Shown piece by piece: positions 33,360 to 43,480 of a stretch of 64,000 nt of DNA. Source of the stretch: Dichotomicrobium thermohalophilum (GTDB lineage Bacteria > Pseudomonadota > Alphaproteobacteria > Rhizobiales > Rhodomicrobiaceae); NCBI RefSeq assembly GCF_003550175.1, contig NZ_QXDF01000001.1, forward strand, positions 62,001-126,000, given 5' to 3'. The notes under the pieces are model-generated. The model saw only the letters and a program-made list of their open reading frames with translations, was not told the origin of the DNA and did no database searches. A program made the position numbers and the translations under genes. Positions within the stretch are counted from its first letter, which is position 1; every line of letters starts with the position of its first letter.

Positions 33360-34928
33360 ATGCGCCTTTACCGATCCTTCGCCACCGTCGGCGGCTTTAC
33401 CATCATCAGCCGTGTGCTCGGCTTCGCGCGTGACGTGCTGATCGCCGCGGTGCTCGGGACCGGCTGGGTGGCGGACAGCTTCTTTGTGGCGTTCCGCTTT
33501 CCGAACCTGTTCCGCCGGCTGTTCGCCGAAGGTGCCTTCAATTCGGCTTTCGTGCCGCTTTTCTCGAAAAGGCTGGAGGGCGAGGGCGAGAGCGCGGCGC
33601 GGCAGTTCGCGGAAGAAGCCCTGGCGGTGCTGCTGTTCGCGCTGCTGCTGTTCACAGCGGTGGCGGAAGCGGCGATGCCTTGGCTGATGTATGTGATCGC
33701 GCCGGGGTTCTCCGAGGACCCTGAGAAGTTCGACCTCGCCACGCTGCTTACGCGCATCGCCTTCCCCTACCTCTTGTGCATGTCCCTGGTGGCGCTGCTG
33801 TCCGGCGTTCTGAACGCGCTCGGCAAGTTCGCAATGGCTGCCGCCGCGCCGATTATCCTCAACATCGTGCTGATCGGCGTCATGGTCGCGGCGCTGGCGC
33901 TTGGCCTCGGCGACGAGCCGGCCTCGGGCATCGTTCTCGCGTGGGGTGTGTCGGTAGCCGGGTTTCTGCAGCTTCTCGCGCTGGCCTTGGCGGCGCGCAA
34001 CATGGGTATGGAGCTTAAGCTGCGCTGGCCGCGAATTACGCCCGGCGTGCGGCGTCTTGTCCAACTTGGCATTCCGGGCATTATCGCGGGCGGCATCACA
34101 CAGTTCAACATCCTGATCGGCACGATCATCGCGTCGATGCAGGAGAGCGCGGTCTCATTCCTCTATTACGCCGAGAGGGTCTATCAGCTTCCGCTGGGCG
34201 TAGTCGGCATCGCCATCGGCGTGGTGCTGCTGCCCGATCTGTCGCGCAGCCTGCGCTCGGGCGATGATGCGGCAGTGAGCGCCAGCCAGAACCGCTCGTT
34301 CGAGTTTGCCCTGCTGCTGACGCTGCCGGCCTCCGTCGCGTTGTTCGTCGTGCCCGGCCCGATCATCCAGGTTCTGTTCGAGCGCGGCGCGTTCACCGTC
34401 GCCGACACCGAAGCGACCGCGCTGGCACTCGCGGCCTTCGCCTGGGGCTTGCCCGCCTTCGTGCTCATCAAGGTGTTCTCGCCAGCCTTCTTCGCGCGCG
34501 AGGACACCAAGACGCCGATGTATTATGCCGGTGCGGGGCTGGTCGTGAACGTGGCGGCATCACTTGCGCTTTTCCCGTTCTTCGGCCATGTGGGCATCGC
34601 CATAGCCACGACGGTTTCCGGCTGGGTCAACGCGCTGCTGCTGCTCATCACGCTTTACACGCGCGGCTTCTTCGAAACAGACGCGGCGCTGCGCCGGCGC
34701 GGACCGAAAATCCTGCTGTCCAGCCTCATCATGGGCGGCGTGCTCATCGGCGTGCAGGATCAGTTGGCGCATCTTTTCGCGCCCGCCAACGGCTTGAGCT
34801 TGCAGGTTGTCGCGCTCGCTGGCCTGGTCGGCAGCGGCCTGATTGCTTTTGGGCTGGCGGCGCAACTCACCGGCGCGGCGAGCATCCCGCGGCTGATGCG
34901 CAGCCTCCTCAAACGCCAGACGGCGTGA
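33360..34928 (+). CDS. murJ: Lipid II flippase MurJ
   Basis: A 522-residue MOP-superfamily membrane protein with about 14 helices that flips lipid II for peptidoglycan synthesis. The N-terminus is typical: YRSFATVGGFTIISRVLGFARD, then FFVAFRFPNLFRRLFAEGAFNSAFVP. The conserved Arg/Asp residues in these segments line the central cavity. VSFLYYAERVYQLPLGVVGIAIG and FFAREDTKTPM also match. Length is normal. It is followed after 83 bp by trpS on the same strand. Confidence 0.95.
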   Translation: MRLYRSFATVGGFTIISRVLGFARDVLIAAVLGTGWVADSFFVAFRFPNLFRRLFAEGAFNSAFVPLFSKRLEGEGESAARQFAEEALAVLLFALLLFTAVAEAAMPWLMYVIAPGFSEDPEKFDLATLLTRIAFPYLLCMSLVALLSGVLNALGKFAMAAAAPIILNIVLIGVMVAALALGLGDEPASGIVLAWGVSVAGFLQLLALALAARNMGMELKLRWPRITPGVRRLVQLGIPGIIAGGITQFNILIGTIIASMQESAVSFLYYAERVYQLPLGVVGIAIGVVLLPDLSRSLRSGDDAAVSASQNRSFEFALLLTLPASVALFVVPGPIIQVLFERGAFTVADTEATALALAAFAWGLPAFVLIKVFSPAFFAREDTKTPMYYAGAGLVVNVAASLALFPFFGHVGIAIATTVSGWVNALLLLITLYTRGFFETDAALRRRGPKILLSSLIMGGVLIGVQDQLAHLFAPANGLSLQVVALAGLVGSGLIAFGLAAQLTGAASIPRLMRSLLKRQTA

Positions 34929-35011
34929 CCACGGGAAAGCAGGTTCCGCAGGCTTGCGCGGACGCGGCGAGCGCGCGATAAACTGCGCCGGTCCGACACG
35001 AAGGAAGGATG

Positions 35012-36055
35012 ATGAACGAACAGCGCGTGTTCTCGGGCGTTCAGCCCACCGGCAATCTGCACCTCGGCAACTATCTCGGCGCGATCACCAAATTCGTCGC
35101 GCTGCAGCAGGACTACGACTGCATCTACTGCGTCGTGGACCTGCACGCCATCACGCAGGACCGCGAAATCTGGGGCGGGCCAGAGGGTCTGCGCTCCAGC
35201 ACGCGGCAGGTAACGGCGGCGTTCCTCGCGGCCGGGGTGGACGCCGAGAAGCACATCATCTTCAACCAGAGCCAGGTCTGCGCGCATTCCGAGCTGGCCT
35301 GGATCTTCAACTGCGTCGCGCGCATCGGCTGGCTGAACCGGATGACGCAGTTCAAGGAGAAGGCGGGCAAGCACCGCGAAAACGCCTCGGTGGGCCTGTA
35401 CGCCTATCCCACGCTCATGGCCGCCGACATTCTCGCCTATCGTGCCACGCATGTTCCGGTGGGCGAGGATCAGAAGCAGCATCTCGAGCTGGCGCGGAAC
35501 ATCGCGCAGAAGTTCAACGTGGACTTTGCGGAAAGCGCGGCCGAGCGTGGCTACCCGGACGGCTTCTTCCCGCTGCCGGAGCCGCTGATCGGCGAGACCG
35601 CGGCGCGGATCATGTCGCTGCGCGACGGCGAAAAGAAGATGAGCAAGTCCGACCCGTCGGACATGTCGCGCATCAATCTGACTGACGACGCCGACGCCAT
35701 TGCCAAGAAGATCCGCAAGGCCAAGACGGATCCGGAGCCGCTGCCATCGGAACTCGAAGGGCTGGAGGAGCGGGCGGAAGCTCGCAACCTCGTCGGCATC
35801 TACGCGGCTCTGGCGGATCAGACCTCCGCGCAGGTGCTGGAGGAGCATGGCGGGGCGACCTTCGCGACCTTCAAGGCGGCGCTTGCCGAACTGGCTATCG
35901 AAAAGCTGGCGCCAGTCAACGCGGAAATGCGCCGGCTGATGGCCGACCCGGGCCATATCGATGCCATCCTTACAGACGGCGCCCGACGCGCGCGGGAGAT
36001 CGCCGACCCGAATATGAACATCATCAAGGATATTGTGGGCTTCATCGGGCATTGA
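35012..36055 (+). CDS. trpS: Tryptophanyl-tRNA synthetase
   Basis: A 347-residue class I aminoacyl-tRNA synthetase. The HIGH-type motif is [11 protein letters not shown] (13-23) and the KMSKS motif is [11 protein letters not shown] (about 207-217). The Trp-specific segments [10 protein letters not shown] and [16 protein letters not shown] are present. Two ATG codons stand in tandem; the second is chosen because AAGGA lies six bases upstream. The universal stress protein gene follows 52 bp downstream. Confidence 0.95.
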   Translation: MNEQRVFSGVQPTGNLHLGNYLGAITKFVALQQDYDCIYCVVDLHAITQDREIWGGPEGLRSSTRQVTAAFLAAGVDAEKHIIFNQSQVCAHSELAWIFNCVARIGWLNRMTQFKEKAGKHRENASVGLYAYPTLMAADILAYRATHVPVGEDQKQHLELARNIAQKFNVDFAESAAERGYPDGFFPLPEPLIGETAARIMSLRDGEKKMSKSDPSDMSRINLTDDADAIAKKIRKAKTDPEPLPSELEGLEERAEARNLVGIYAALADQTSAQVLEEHGGATFATFKAALAELAIEKLAPVNAEMRRLMADPGHIDAILTDGARRAREIADPNMNIIKDIVGFIGH

Positions 36056-36107
36056 GTATGCTGGGCGGCTGGCGCGGCATCACGAGCAGGAAAGGCGGCG
36101 AAAGATC

Positions 36108-36614
36108 ATGGCCGACATCACGCGACGCGTTTTCGACGAGGGACATCGCCGGAAGTTCCTCGTGGTTCTCGATGAAACGCCGGAATGCGAGACGGCGCTC
36201 TCCTTTGCCGCGGCGCGCGCGGAGCGCACTGGCGGCGGGCTGGTCCTGCTGTTCGTCATCGAACCGGGCAGCTTCCAGCACTGGCTCGCGGTTGAGGAGG
36301 CGCAACGCGAGGAAGGCCTCAGCAAGGCGCAGGCCGTGTTTCGCCTCTATACACGCAAGCTGAAGTACTGGGGCCTGGATGAACTGCCGCGCGAACAAAT
36401 CGTACGCGAAGGCGACAAGGCCGACGAAATCCGTCGAGTGATCGAAGAGGACAAGGACATCGCGGTCCTCACCCTCGGCGCATCCGCCGATCCCAGCGGC
36501 CCGGGTCCGCTGGTCACGACGCTCGCGGCCGGCGCGGGCGCGGGTAGCTTCCCGATCCCGATCACGATCGTGCCCGGCAACCTGACCTACGAGGAGATCA
36601 AGGGCATCGCGTGA
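36108..36614 (+). CDS. Universal stress protein, UspA family
   Basis: A 168-residue single Usp domain. The first strand KFLVVLDETPECETALSFAAARAERTGG, a central helix pair, and DIAVLTLGASADPSGPGPLVTTL (the G-x2-G-x9-G(S/T) type nucleotide region) match the family. The C-terminal strand is IPITIVPGNLT. These cytoplasmic dimers bind ATP or related nucleotides under growth arrest; the specific role is unknown. It follows trpS on the same strand and may be transcribed with it. Confidence 0.85.
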   Translation: MADITRRVFDEGHRRKFLVVLDETPECETALSFAAARAERTGGGLVLLFVIEPGSFQHWLAVEEAQREEGLSKAQAVFRLYTRKLKYWGLDELPREQIVREGDKADEIRRVIEEDKDIAVLTLGASADPSGPGPLVTTLAAGAGAGSFPIPITIVPGNLTYEEIKGIA

Positions 36615-36707
36615 GCAGCCACCTCTTCAAACAGCATCCGCGCACGACCATTTAAAGATATTCATGGCAGCCACGCGGAATGGCGAGTTGCTTTTTGCCC
36701 GGACTTA

Positions 36708-36722
36708 TGCTCAGATTGAGCA
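36708..36722. promoter_or_regulatory. Palindrome TGCTCA-GAT-TGAGCA upstream of nadABC
   Basis: A perfect 15-bp inverted repeat with a 3-nt centre lies 36 bp before the nadA start. Its position fits an operator for an NAD-synthesis repressor such as the NadQ-type regulators of alphaproteobacteria; the assignment to a particular regulator is inference. Confidence 0.55.
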
Positions 36723-36758
36723 AAAGTAGCCCGCGGGCGATGCAAGGAGGTTTTCGTC

Positions 36759-37814
36759 ATGCCGACACCGCATATTGCTCTGGACACCCGAACCGAGCGC
36801 AAGCGCACGCCCGCGCGAAGCAGACTCGCTTACACGCCGGAAGTCGCGGAAGAAACGCGTGAACTCTACAATCGGGTCTCCAAGGTCATTACGCCGATGG
36901 AGTGGCCTGCGATCGCGCCATACGTGAAGGCGATCAACGACCTGAAGAAGGAGCACAACGCGGTCATCCTGGCGCACAACTATATGACGCCGGACATTTT
37001 CCACTGTGTCGCGGACATCGTGGGCGACTCGCTGCAGCTTGCAAAGGAAGCGGCAAGCACGGATGCCGACGTCATCGTCCAGTGCGGCGTACACTTCATG
37101 GCTGAGACCTCCAAGCTGCTGAACCCGGACAAGACTGTACTGATCCCGGACCAGCGCGCGGGCTGCTCGCTGGCCGAGTCGATCACGGCGGAGGACGTCC
37201 GCGCGCTGCGCGAAGCCTACCCGGGCGTGCCGATCGTGACCTATGTGAACACCTCGGCGGCGGTGAAGTCGGAATGCGACATCTGCTGCACTTCGTCCAA
37301 TGCCGTGCAGGTCGTCGAATCCTTCGGCGTGGATCGCGTGCTGCTGATCCCGGACGAATATCTGGCGAAATACGTGGCCACGCAGACCGACGTTGAAATC
37401 CTATCCTGGAAGGGGCACTGCGAGGTCCACGAGCGGTTCACCGCCGACGAACTGCAAGCCTATCGCGAGGCCGAGCCGGGCCTGCGCATCATCGCCCACC
37501 CCGAATGCCCGCCGGATGTGCTGGCCGAGGCCGACTTCACCGGCTCCACCAACGGCATGATCAAATGGGTGGAGACGCACAAGCCGCAGAAGGTGCTGAT
37601 GGTCACGGAATGCTCGATGAGCGACAACGTCGCCGTCGACGCGCCTGACACCGAGTTCGTCCGCCCGTGCAATCTGTGCCCGCACATGAAGCGGATCACG
37701 CTGCCGAAAATCCTGGAGTCGCTGGAGAACATGCGCGACGAGGTGCATGTCGAGGAAGCGGTCGCCATGAAGGCGCGGGAGGCGGTCGAGCGAATGATCA
37801 ACCTGCCAGTGTAG
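36759..37814 (+). CDS. nadA: Quinolinate synthase A
   Basis: A 351-residue [4Fe-4S] enzyme that condenses iminoaspartate with dihydroxyacetone phosphate to quinolinate, step two of NAD synthesis. Likely cluster ligands are C109 ([15 protein letters not shown]), C221 ([11 protein letters not shown]) and C304 or C307 ([11 protein letters not shown]). [23 protein letters not shown] and [14 protein letters not shown] are family hallmarks of the three homologous domains. AAGGAGG precedes the ATG. The first gene of nadA-nadB-nadC; nadB follows after 20 bp. Confidence 0.96.
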   Translation: MPTPHIALDTRTERKRTPARSRLAYTPEVAEETRELYNRVSKVITPMEWPAIAPYVKAINDLKKEHNAVILAHNYMTPDIFHCVADIVGDSLQLAKEAASTDADVIVQCGVHFMAETSKLLNPDKTVLIPDQRAGCSLAESITAEDVRALREAYPGVPIVTYVNTSAAVKSECDICCTSSNAVQVVESFGVDRVLLIPDEYLAKYVATQTDVEILSWKGHCEVHERFTADELQAYREAEPGLRIIAHPECPPDVLAEADFTGSTNGMIKWVETHKPQKVLMVTECSMSDNVAVDAPDTEFVRPCNLCPHMKRITLPKILESLENMRDEVHVEEAVAMKAREAVERMINLPV

Positions 37815-37834
37815 CGTCCGTGGCGGAGCAGGCG

Positions 37835-39418
37835 ATGCAGACAGGGGATGCGAGCGATGTCGTCATTGTCGGCGCGGGACTGGCGGGGCTGTTCACGGCG
37901 CTGAAGCTCGCGCCGCATCCGGTTACGTTGATTTCCCCGCAGCGGCTTGGCGACGGTGCCTCCAGCGCCTGGGCGCAGGGCGGCATTGCCGCCGCCGTGG
38001 CGGAGGGCGACACGCCGGAGGCCCACGCCGCCGACACGGTTCGCGCGGGCGGCGGGCTGGTGAACACAGCAATGGCGGAGTCGCTGGCGCGGGAAGCCGC
38101 GGCGCGCATCCAGGACTTGCTGGCGCTTGGCGTGCCGCTGGACCGCGACGGCACGGGCGCGCTGGCAGTTTCGCGGGAGGCCGCGCACAGCGCCGACCGG
38201 ATCGTCCATGTCAAGGGCGATCAGGCCGGGCAGGCCGTGATGCAGGCGCTCGTCGCGGCGGTGCGGCGCACGCCCTCGATCCGCGTGATCGAGGCGCATG
38301 TGGCCGAAGACCTTATTAAGAACGGCCGGCGCGTAACCGGCGTGCGCGTCCGCTCGGCTGAGGGGTCCGGGGGTTACGTAATCCCCGCCCGCGCCGTCGT
38401 TCTGGCAAGCGGCGGCGTCGGGGGTCTCTACGCCACGACGACCAACCCGGTGCTCTCCCGCGGCGATGGGCTTGCGATCGCCGCGCGCGCGGGCGCGATC
38501 ATCGGCGACGCCGAATTCGTCCAGTTTCACCCCACGGGCATCGAGGTGGCCCGCGACCCAGCGCCACTCGCTACCGAGGCGCTCCGCGGCGAAGGCGCGA
38601 TTCTCGTCAACGGCCGCAGCGAACGGTTCATGCCAAGCATACACCCAGACGCCGAACTCGCGCCACGCGACGTCGTAGCCCGTGCCGTCCACCGCGAGGT
38701 CGTCAACGGACGCGGCGCCTATCTCGACTGCCGTGCCGCAATCGGTGGGCGCATGGCCGAGGACTTCCCAGCCGTCTACGGCGCCTGCAAGGACGCAGGG
38801 CTGGACCCGGCGCACGAACTGGTTCCGGTCGCACCGGCAGCGCATTACCACATGGGCGGCGTCTGGACGGACAGCATGGGCCGCACCAGCGTCGATCAGC
38901 TCTGGGCCTGCGGCGAGGTCGCCTGCACAGGCGTGCATGGCGCGAACCGGCTGGCCTCCAACTCGCTTCTGGAAGCTGTCGTGATGGGGGCGCGCATCGC
39001 ACGGGACATCGCGCGCTTTGCCCCGGGCTGGCGGAGCAGCCCGCCGCCAAAGGTTGATAGCAGTCCGGTGTCCGCACGGGTCGAGCCGTCGGCTGAGGCG
39101 ATCGCCGAACTTCGCGAGACCATGAGCCGACATGTGGGCATGGAGCGCTCGCGCGACGGGCTGGTCGCGGCGCTGCACGACCTGGACTCGCTGGATGTCG
39201 GCCCAGAGGGCGCGCTGTCGAACGCTATCGCCGCGGCGCGGTTGATCACCGTCTCGGCGCTGCTGCGCACCGAAAGCCGCGGCAGCCATTATCGCAGCGA
39301 TTACCCCGAGCCGGACGACGCCTGGCGCCGTCACAGCCTGCTCACGCTGAGGCAGGCCGAAGCGATCGCCGCCGAAGTCACGGGGACGGCCAGCGAACCC
39401 ATACGGCTAAGCGCATGA
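37835..39418 (+). CDS. nadB: L-aspartate oxidase
   Basis: A 527-residue FAD enzyme that oxidises L-aspartate to iminoaspartate for NadA. The dinucleotide fold starts [51 protein letters not shown] (catalytic and flavin-contact residues shared with fumarate reductase) and [15 protein letters not shown] follow. A C-terminal helical domain begins near residue 420. The ATG at 37835 is chosen because GGAG is six bases upstream; a GTG five codons earlier lacks such a site. It overlaps nadC by ATGA. Confidence 0.95.
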   Translation: MQTGDASDVVIVGAGLAGLFTALKLAPHPVTLISPQRLGDGASSAWAQGGIAAAVAEGDTPEAHAADTVRAGGGLVNTAMAESLAREAAARIQDLLALGVPLDRDGTGALAVSREAAHSADRIVHVKGDQAGQAVMQALVAAVRRTPSIRVIEAHVAEDLIKNGRRVTGVRVRSAEGSGGYVIPARAVVLASGGVGGLYATTTNPVLSRGDGLAIAARAGAIIGDAEFVQFHPTGIEVARDPAPLATEALRGEGAILVNGRSERFMPSIHPDAELAPRDVVARAVHREVVNGRGAYLDCRAAIGGRMAEDFPAVYGACKDAGLDPAHELVPVAPAAHYHMGGVWTDSMGRTSVDQLWACGEVACTGVHGANRLASNSLLEAVVMGARIARDIARFAPGWRSSPPPKVDSSPVSARVEPSAEAIAELRETMSRHVGMERSRDGLVAALHDLDSLDVGPEGALSNAIAAARLITVSALLRTESRGSHYRSDYPEPDDAWRRHSLLTLRQAEAIAAEVTGTASEPIRLSA

Positions 39419-40275
39419 CCGATCTCATTCCGCCGCCCGAGCATTTACTAGAGGAAGCCGTCACACGGGCGCTGCGGGAAGATCTGGGCCTAGCCGGCGA
39501 CATCACCAGCACGGCCACCATTCCCGCGACTCAGACGAGTGAGGCCCGCATCGTCGTGCGCGAGCCGGGCGTGGTGGCGGGGCTACCACTCGCGCAGGCT
39601 GCAGTCCGCGCGTTGGACACACAGGTCGCTTTCGCGGCGCAGGTCGCCGATGGTGATCCCGTCGAAACCGGAACGGAGCTGGCCCTGATCACCGGGAACA
39701 CGCGGACACTGCTGAGTGCGGAGCGCGTTGCGCTCAACTTCCTCGGCCGGCTAAGCGGCATCGCAACGCTGACCGCGCAATACGTGGCTGCCGTCAGCGG
39801 AACGCAGGCGCGCATCACCTGCACCCGCAAGACCACGCCGGGGCTGCGTGCGCTCGAGAAATATGCAGTCCGCGCGGGCGGTGGCGTCAACCATCGCTTC
39901 GGCCTGTTCGACGGCGTGCTCATCAAGGACAACCATGTGGCCGCGTCGGGCGGGGTCGGTCCGGCGGTCGAGCGGGCGCGCGCGGCGGCGGGTCACATGG
40001 TCCGAATTGAGGTGGAAGTCGACACGCTCGCGCAGCTTGACGAGGCGCTGGCTCTGGGCGTTGACGCCATCCTGCTCGACAATATGTCCCTTGATGACCT
40101 ACGCGAAGCTGTGGCGCGCACCGGCGGGCGCGCGCTACTGGAGGCATCCGGCGGGGTCAGCCTCGAAACGGTCGGCGCGATCGCGGCAACCGGCGTCGAC
40201 CTGATTTCCGCGGGCGCGCTCACGCATTCGGCCCGCTGTCTGGATGTGGCGCTGGATTTCGCGTCGGGTGGATGA
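39415..40275 (+). CDS. nadC: Nicotinate-nucleotide pyrophosphorylase (carboxylating)
   Basis: A 286-residue quinolinate phosphoribosyltransferase that makes nicotinate mononucleotide from quinolinate and PRPP. Recognised segments: [53 protein letters not shown] (quinolinate/PRPP-binding Arg and Lys), [24 protein letters not shown] and [13 protein letters not shown]. It completes the nadABC operon, starting within the nadB stop codon. Confidence 0.95.
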   Translation: MTDLIPPPEHLLEEAVTRALREDLGLAGDITSTATIPATQTSEARIVVREPGVVAGLPLAQAAVRALDTQVAFAAQVADGDPVETGTELALITGNTRTLLSAERVALNFLGRLSGIATLTAQYVAAVSGTQARITCTRKTTPGLRALEKYAVRAGGGVNHRFGLFDGVLIKDNHVAASGGVGPAVERARAAAGHMVRIEVEVDTLAQLDEALALGVDAILLDNMSLDDLREAVARTGGRALLEASGGVSLETVGAIAATGVDLISAGALTHSARCLDVALDFASGG

Positions 40276-40312
40276 CCGGTGTGGAGATAATGAAATCTCG
40301 ATGACAAGGGGG

Positions 40313-40340
40313 TTCACATCGTCGGCGCATGCGTTATATT
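40313..40340 (+). promoter_or_regulatory. Candidate promoter of the initiator tRNA
   Basis: TTCACA (40313-40318) and TATATT (40335-40340) are spaced by 16 bases, which suits a sigma-70 promoter. They lie about 90 bp before the tRNA gene in an otherwise empty 151-bp gap after nadC. Confidence 0.45.
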
Positions 40341-40426
40341 ACTGAGTAACGCGTTGAACGCGATGACTTCTCTGGACAAAAAGAGCGTCTGTCGCTGGCA
40401 GAGTTCAGCCGGGGATGCACATTTGG

Positions 40427-40503
<77 letters not shown>

Positions 40504-40606
40504 CCGTCTTATACTCGCCAGCCCCGGTTTTGGTCAGCACTCTAAGCTGAGCGAACATCTCGACTTCCACCTGTCCTGGTTCCTCGCTTGGGTAAATCAC
40601 AACGCT

Positions 40607-41480
40607 GTGGACAAGGTCACGGACGGCGGCGAGCGTCTGGAGTCGCAGCGCTGGCCCGGTGGCACGGTCTGCCCGTTCTGCGAGCAGCGCGCGACCGTCA
40701 AAGCCCTGCCGCCCGAAGCCATGAAGAACAAGAAGGGCGAGCCGCAAATCGGCACGCTCTATGAGCGCTCGCATATCCCGCTGCACAAGTGGCTTCTGGC
40801 CACGCATCTCATGTGCTCCAGCAAGAAGAGCATGAACGCGCACCAGCTTCACCGTATGCTCGGCATCACCTACAAGTCCGCCTGGTTCATGGCGCATCGC
40901 ATCCGCGAGGGCATGGGGCCGGACAAAGACGGCAACGACCCCATCGGCGGCGAAGGCAAGGTTGTCGAGAGCGACGAAACCTTCGTCGGCGGCAAGGCGC
41001 GCAACGCGCACAAGTCAAAGCCGATCCCGAAGAAGCACGCCGTTGTTGCCCAGGTCGAGCGTGACGGCGAAATCCGCGCCCATCATGTGCCGGACGTGGC
41101 CGCAAAGACGGTGCGCAAGTACCTTGCCACCTCAGTTGACCGCGCCAGCTACCTCATGACCGATGAAAGCATGGTCTATGTCGGCGTGACCAAGGAGTTC
41201 AAAGGCCATTCCTCGGTGAACCATTCGGCGGATGAATATGTGCCCTTCGGCTCCTTCGTGCATGTGAGCGGCGCGGAGAGCTTCTTCCCCTGCTAAAGCG
41301 CCGCGAGTATGAACGCATCACGCCATCTCCGAGCAGCTCCTACAGCGCTATGTGAACGAGGCCGCGTTCACATGAAACGGTCGCAAGCTGGACGATGCCC
41401 AGCGCGCCCATCTCGCCTTGCGCGGCATCGAAGGCAAAAGGCTGACCTATCGGCGGACTAACGGAGCCGCGCACGCCTAA
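40607..41480 (+). pseudogene. Decayed IS1595-family transposase
   Basis: The first part encodes ERSHIPLHKWLLATHLMCSS, HQLHRMLGITYKSAWFMAHR, ESDETFVGGKAR and YLMTDES, the core of IS1595-type (ISXO2-like) DDE transposases with D, D and E (HVSGAES). The N-terminal zinc ribbon is shortened to a single C-P-x-C. At about 41290 the frame is lost. The continuation LLKRREYERI .. AISEQLLQRYVNEAAF is readable in another frame, is interrupted by a TGA, and goes on as RKLDDAQRAHLALRGIEGKR with a stop at 41478. The element is therefore dead. Terminal inverted repeats were not found. It sits about 100 bp beyond the tRNA. Confidence 0.85.
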
Positions 41481-41643
41481 GCAGAAGGCGAAGCGCCTTG
41501 TGCAATCGCGTAAAAAATCGCGCTCCAGATTCGACACAAAACGGTGAATCTCACATTCTGTCGCCGGCTGCCACCGGCAGCCTCTTTGGCCATCTGAACA
41601 CACCACAAGTCTTTACAGGCGGACGACGCGGTGTCGTTCAGGG

Positions 41644-41684
41644 CGGTAGGCTCAACCTACCGGCGGCCATATGAGGTGACTCAT
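41644..41684 (+). promoter_or_regulatory. Tandem hairpins in the leader of a 37-codon gene
   Basis: CGGTAGG-CTCAA-CCTACCG (41644-41662) is a perfect 7-bp hairpin. Directly after it, ATGAG-GTGA-CTCAT (41671-41684) puts the ribosome-binding site in the loop and the first two bases of the start codon in the stem, which could limit translation of the small gene that starts at 41683. Confidence 0.4.
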
Positions 41685-41796
41685 GGCATGTACAAGGAAG
41701 GTCCGCACCGTGCGGACCTCCTCTAAGCCAGGGCCCAAGACCGTCAAGGTGGATAGCCATACGCGGTCCAAGCCCTCGAAGTGCGGCAAGCGGTAG
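41683..41796 (+). CDS. Small basic protein of 37 residues
   Basis: An ATG with GAGGTG five bases upstream opens a 38-codon frame: MACTRKVRTVRTSSKPGPKT, then a Lys/Arg/Ser-rich tail ending SKCGKR. It has two cysteines (C3 and C34) and about ten basic residues. The sequence around VRTSSKPGPKTV is reminiscent of short basic proteins found in accessory regions. No function is known. It is separated by 68 bp from a second tiny gene on the opposite strand. Confidence 0.5.
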   Translation: MACTRKVRTVRTSSKPGPKTVKVDSHTRSKPSKCGKR

Positions 41797-41863
41797 TTAA
41801 TCCCGCTTAATCGCCTTCAGATGAACGCCGGTGGCGGCCACCGTTTGTACCGCTATCCTGATT

Positions 41864-41989
41864 TTAGTTAACGCCCTGTTTGCGACCTTCGTCCTTCTTC
41901 GGCTTGTGCGGTTTGGGCGGCGTTTTCAGGAAATGGTCCACCACCTCTTTGAATTTCGGGTCTTTTGTCGGATCCGGTTCGTCATTCAT
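41864..41989 (-). CDS. Small conserved-looking protein of 41 residues
   Basis: On the minus strand GGAGGTGGGATT precedes an ATG and a 42-codon frame. The product begins MNDEPDPTKDPKFKEVVDHF, continues LKTPPKPHKPKK and ends RKQGVN. Proteins with a D-P-K-F-x-x-V-V-x-x-F-L-x-T-P-P-K-P-H core recur as tiny unannotated genes in proteobacterial accessory regions. It is hydrophilic and Lys-rich with one amphipathic helix. The open frame on the opposite strand at this place is a shadow. Function unknown. Confidence 0.65.
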   Translation of the reverse strand: MNDEPDPTKDPKFKEVVDHFLKTPPKPHKPKKDEGRKQGVN

Positions 41990-42017
41990 AATCCCACCTC
42001 CAGCCTGCAAAACTAAC

Positions 42018-42767
42018 ATGTTTGAAAGCGCCAAACTAAAGGTCGAACGGGCCGATCATCACATCGCGGAGCTTGAGTCCGCATTCATGCGCTTCGTCGA
42101 GCGCAACCCTTATACCCTGTCGTTTGGCAAGAATCATGCGACCGGGAGTCCCGCTGTCCGCATCCGTTTCGGCAAAGAACTGCCTGAGACATTCGCCCTG
42201 ATAATAGGCGATTCTATCCACAATCTGCGAACCGCCCTCGACCATATGACATGGGAACTCATCGGACGCGACGGCGGAGCGCAGAACCGCAACCTCAAAT
42301 TCCCCACTGGGAGCGACCGCAGGAGTTTTGAAGCCGCCTGCAAAGGAATAAAAACACCCAGCCAGAACGTTATTGCCGTTCTCAAAGCGACGGAGGCTTT
42401 CCCAACCGGGCATGGTGAACCGCTCTATTCCCTCAGTCGCCTCGACAACGCGGACAAACACTTCGCTCTCACCCCGGTCATAAGTGCCGCAAAACTCTCC
42501 AACTTCACAATCTCCAGCCCCGATGGCCTTCTCAAAACGAAGTGGGAGAATTGCACCTTCAAACGCGGCTCCGGCGCTCTGCTCGACATCAGAGGTTTGC
42601 GTCAAGGGGAGCGTGTCGAACTGGATCAAGACACACAGGCGACCCCGGACATATTCTTCGGCAAGGTTGAAGGAGCCGTTGATGGAGAGCCTGTCTTTCC
42701 AACTCTCCGACAACTTCGCCATGCCACGGCGGACACTATCGACATCGTATCGCGGGCGATCACCTAA
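42018..42767 (+). CDS. Hypothetical protein of 249 residues
   Basis: A soluble protein without signal peptide or membrane segment. An N-terminal helix (ESAKLKVERADHHIAELES) is followed by IGDSIHNLRTALDHMTWEL and, after a spacer, LSRLDNADKHFALTPVI. The pair NLRTALDH and L-x-N-x-D-K-H is typical of a family of uncharacterised proteins carried in accessory regions; a nucleic-acid or HEPN-like helical role has not been shown here. The C-terminal half is beta-rich. Lower GC and codon use differ slightly from the surrounding core genes, consistent with acquisition together with the IS remnant. Confidence 0.7.
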   Translation: MFESAKLKVERADHHIAELESAFMRFVERNPYTLSFGKNHATGSPAVRIRFGKELPETFALIIGDSIHNLRTALDHMTWELIGRDGGAQNRNLKFPTGSDRRSFEAACKGIKTPSQNVIAVLKATEAFPTGHGEPLYSLSRLDNADKHFALTPVISAAKLSNFTISSPDGLLKTKWENCTFKRGSGALLDIRGLRQGERVELDQDTQATPDIFFGKVEGAVDGEPVFPTLRQLRHATADTIDIVSRAIT

Positions 42768-42830
42768 AGCGCTGGCCTGTCGTGAATCGCCTGCCGTCAG
42801 GATTCCATCCAGTCAAGCATAGAATTCCTT

Positions 42831-43480
42831 TCCGATCCCGAAAAATTTGCTGAAGTCGGCGAGGGGATCCAAAAGCATTGTCCGGGAATGATCATGCAGT
42901 TCTCGACTGGCGGACGCGGACGCGACCAGTCAAAACGAGGCGCAATGCTTCACTTGCGGCCGGACATGGCCTCTCTTGCCACGGGCTGCGTCAACTTTCC
43001 GAACTCCATCTACGAAAACCCGCCCGATTTCGTCGAGGGGCTTGCTCAACCGATGACTGACTATAACGTGAAGCCCGAGATCGAAGTCTTCGACGTGGCA
43101 ATGCTTTACAATGCGGCCAACCTCGTGAAGCGGGGGTGTTGAAGGAGCCCGTTCATGTCCAGTTCGTCATCGCTATTCCCAACGCTCTGCCTGCTCGTCG
43201 CCAGCTATTGGAGTTTCTGGTGGGCGAGCTGAACGAAATCCTGCCCGGTGCCACATGGACCGCCGCCGGGATCGGGCGTCACCAGTTCGAGGTCAACAAG
43301 TGGGCGCTCGAACTTGGCGGACACTGCCGCACCGGGCTTGAAGACAACGTCCGCTTCGATCGTAACCGTCTCGCGGCAAGTAACGCCGAACTCGTCGAGA
43401 AGATCACGAGCATTATGCAGGACTACGGTCGTCGTCCGGCCTCTCCCGCCGAGGCGAGAGCGATCCTCAGCCTGAATTGA
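42831..43480 (+). pseudogene. Broken BKACE (3-keto-5-aminohexanoate cleavage-type) gene
   Basis: Translation from 42831 (SDPEKFAEVGEGIQKHCPGM, IMQFSTGGRGRD) and on through NFPNSIYENPPDFV and EIEVFDVAMLYNAANLVKRG matches the middle of beta-keto acid cleavage enzymes. At about 43136 the frame shifts by one base and continues as LKEPVHVQFVIAIPNALPAR, then GGHCRTGLEDNVRF and SPAEARAILSLN, which is the family C-terminus. The first 60 or so residues, with the zinc-binding H-x-H-x-R-D-P region, are missing. The gene is thus 5'-truncated and frameshifted. Intact relatives split beta-keto acids with acetyl-CoA. Confidence 0.82.
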
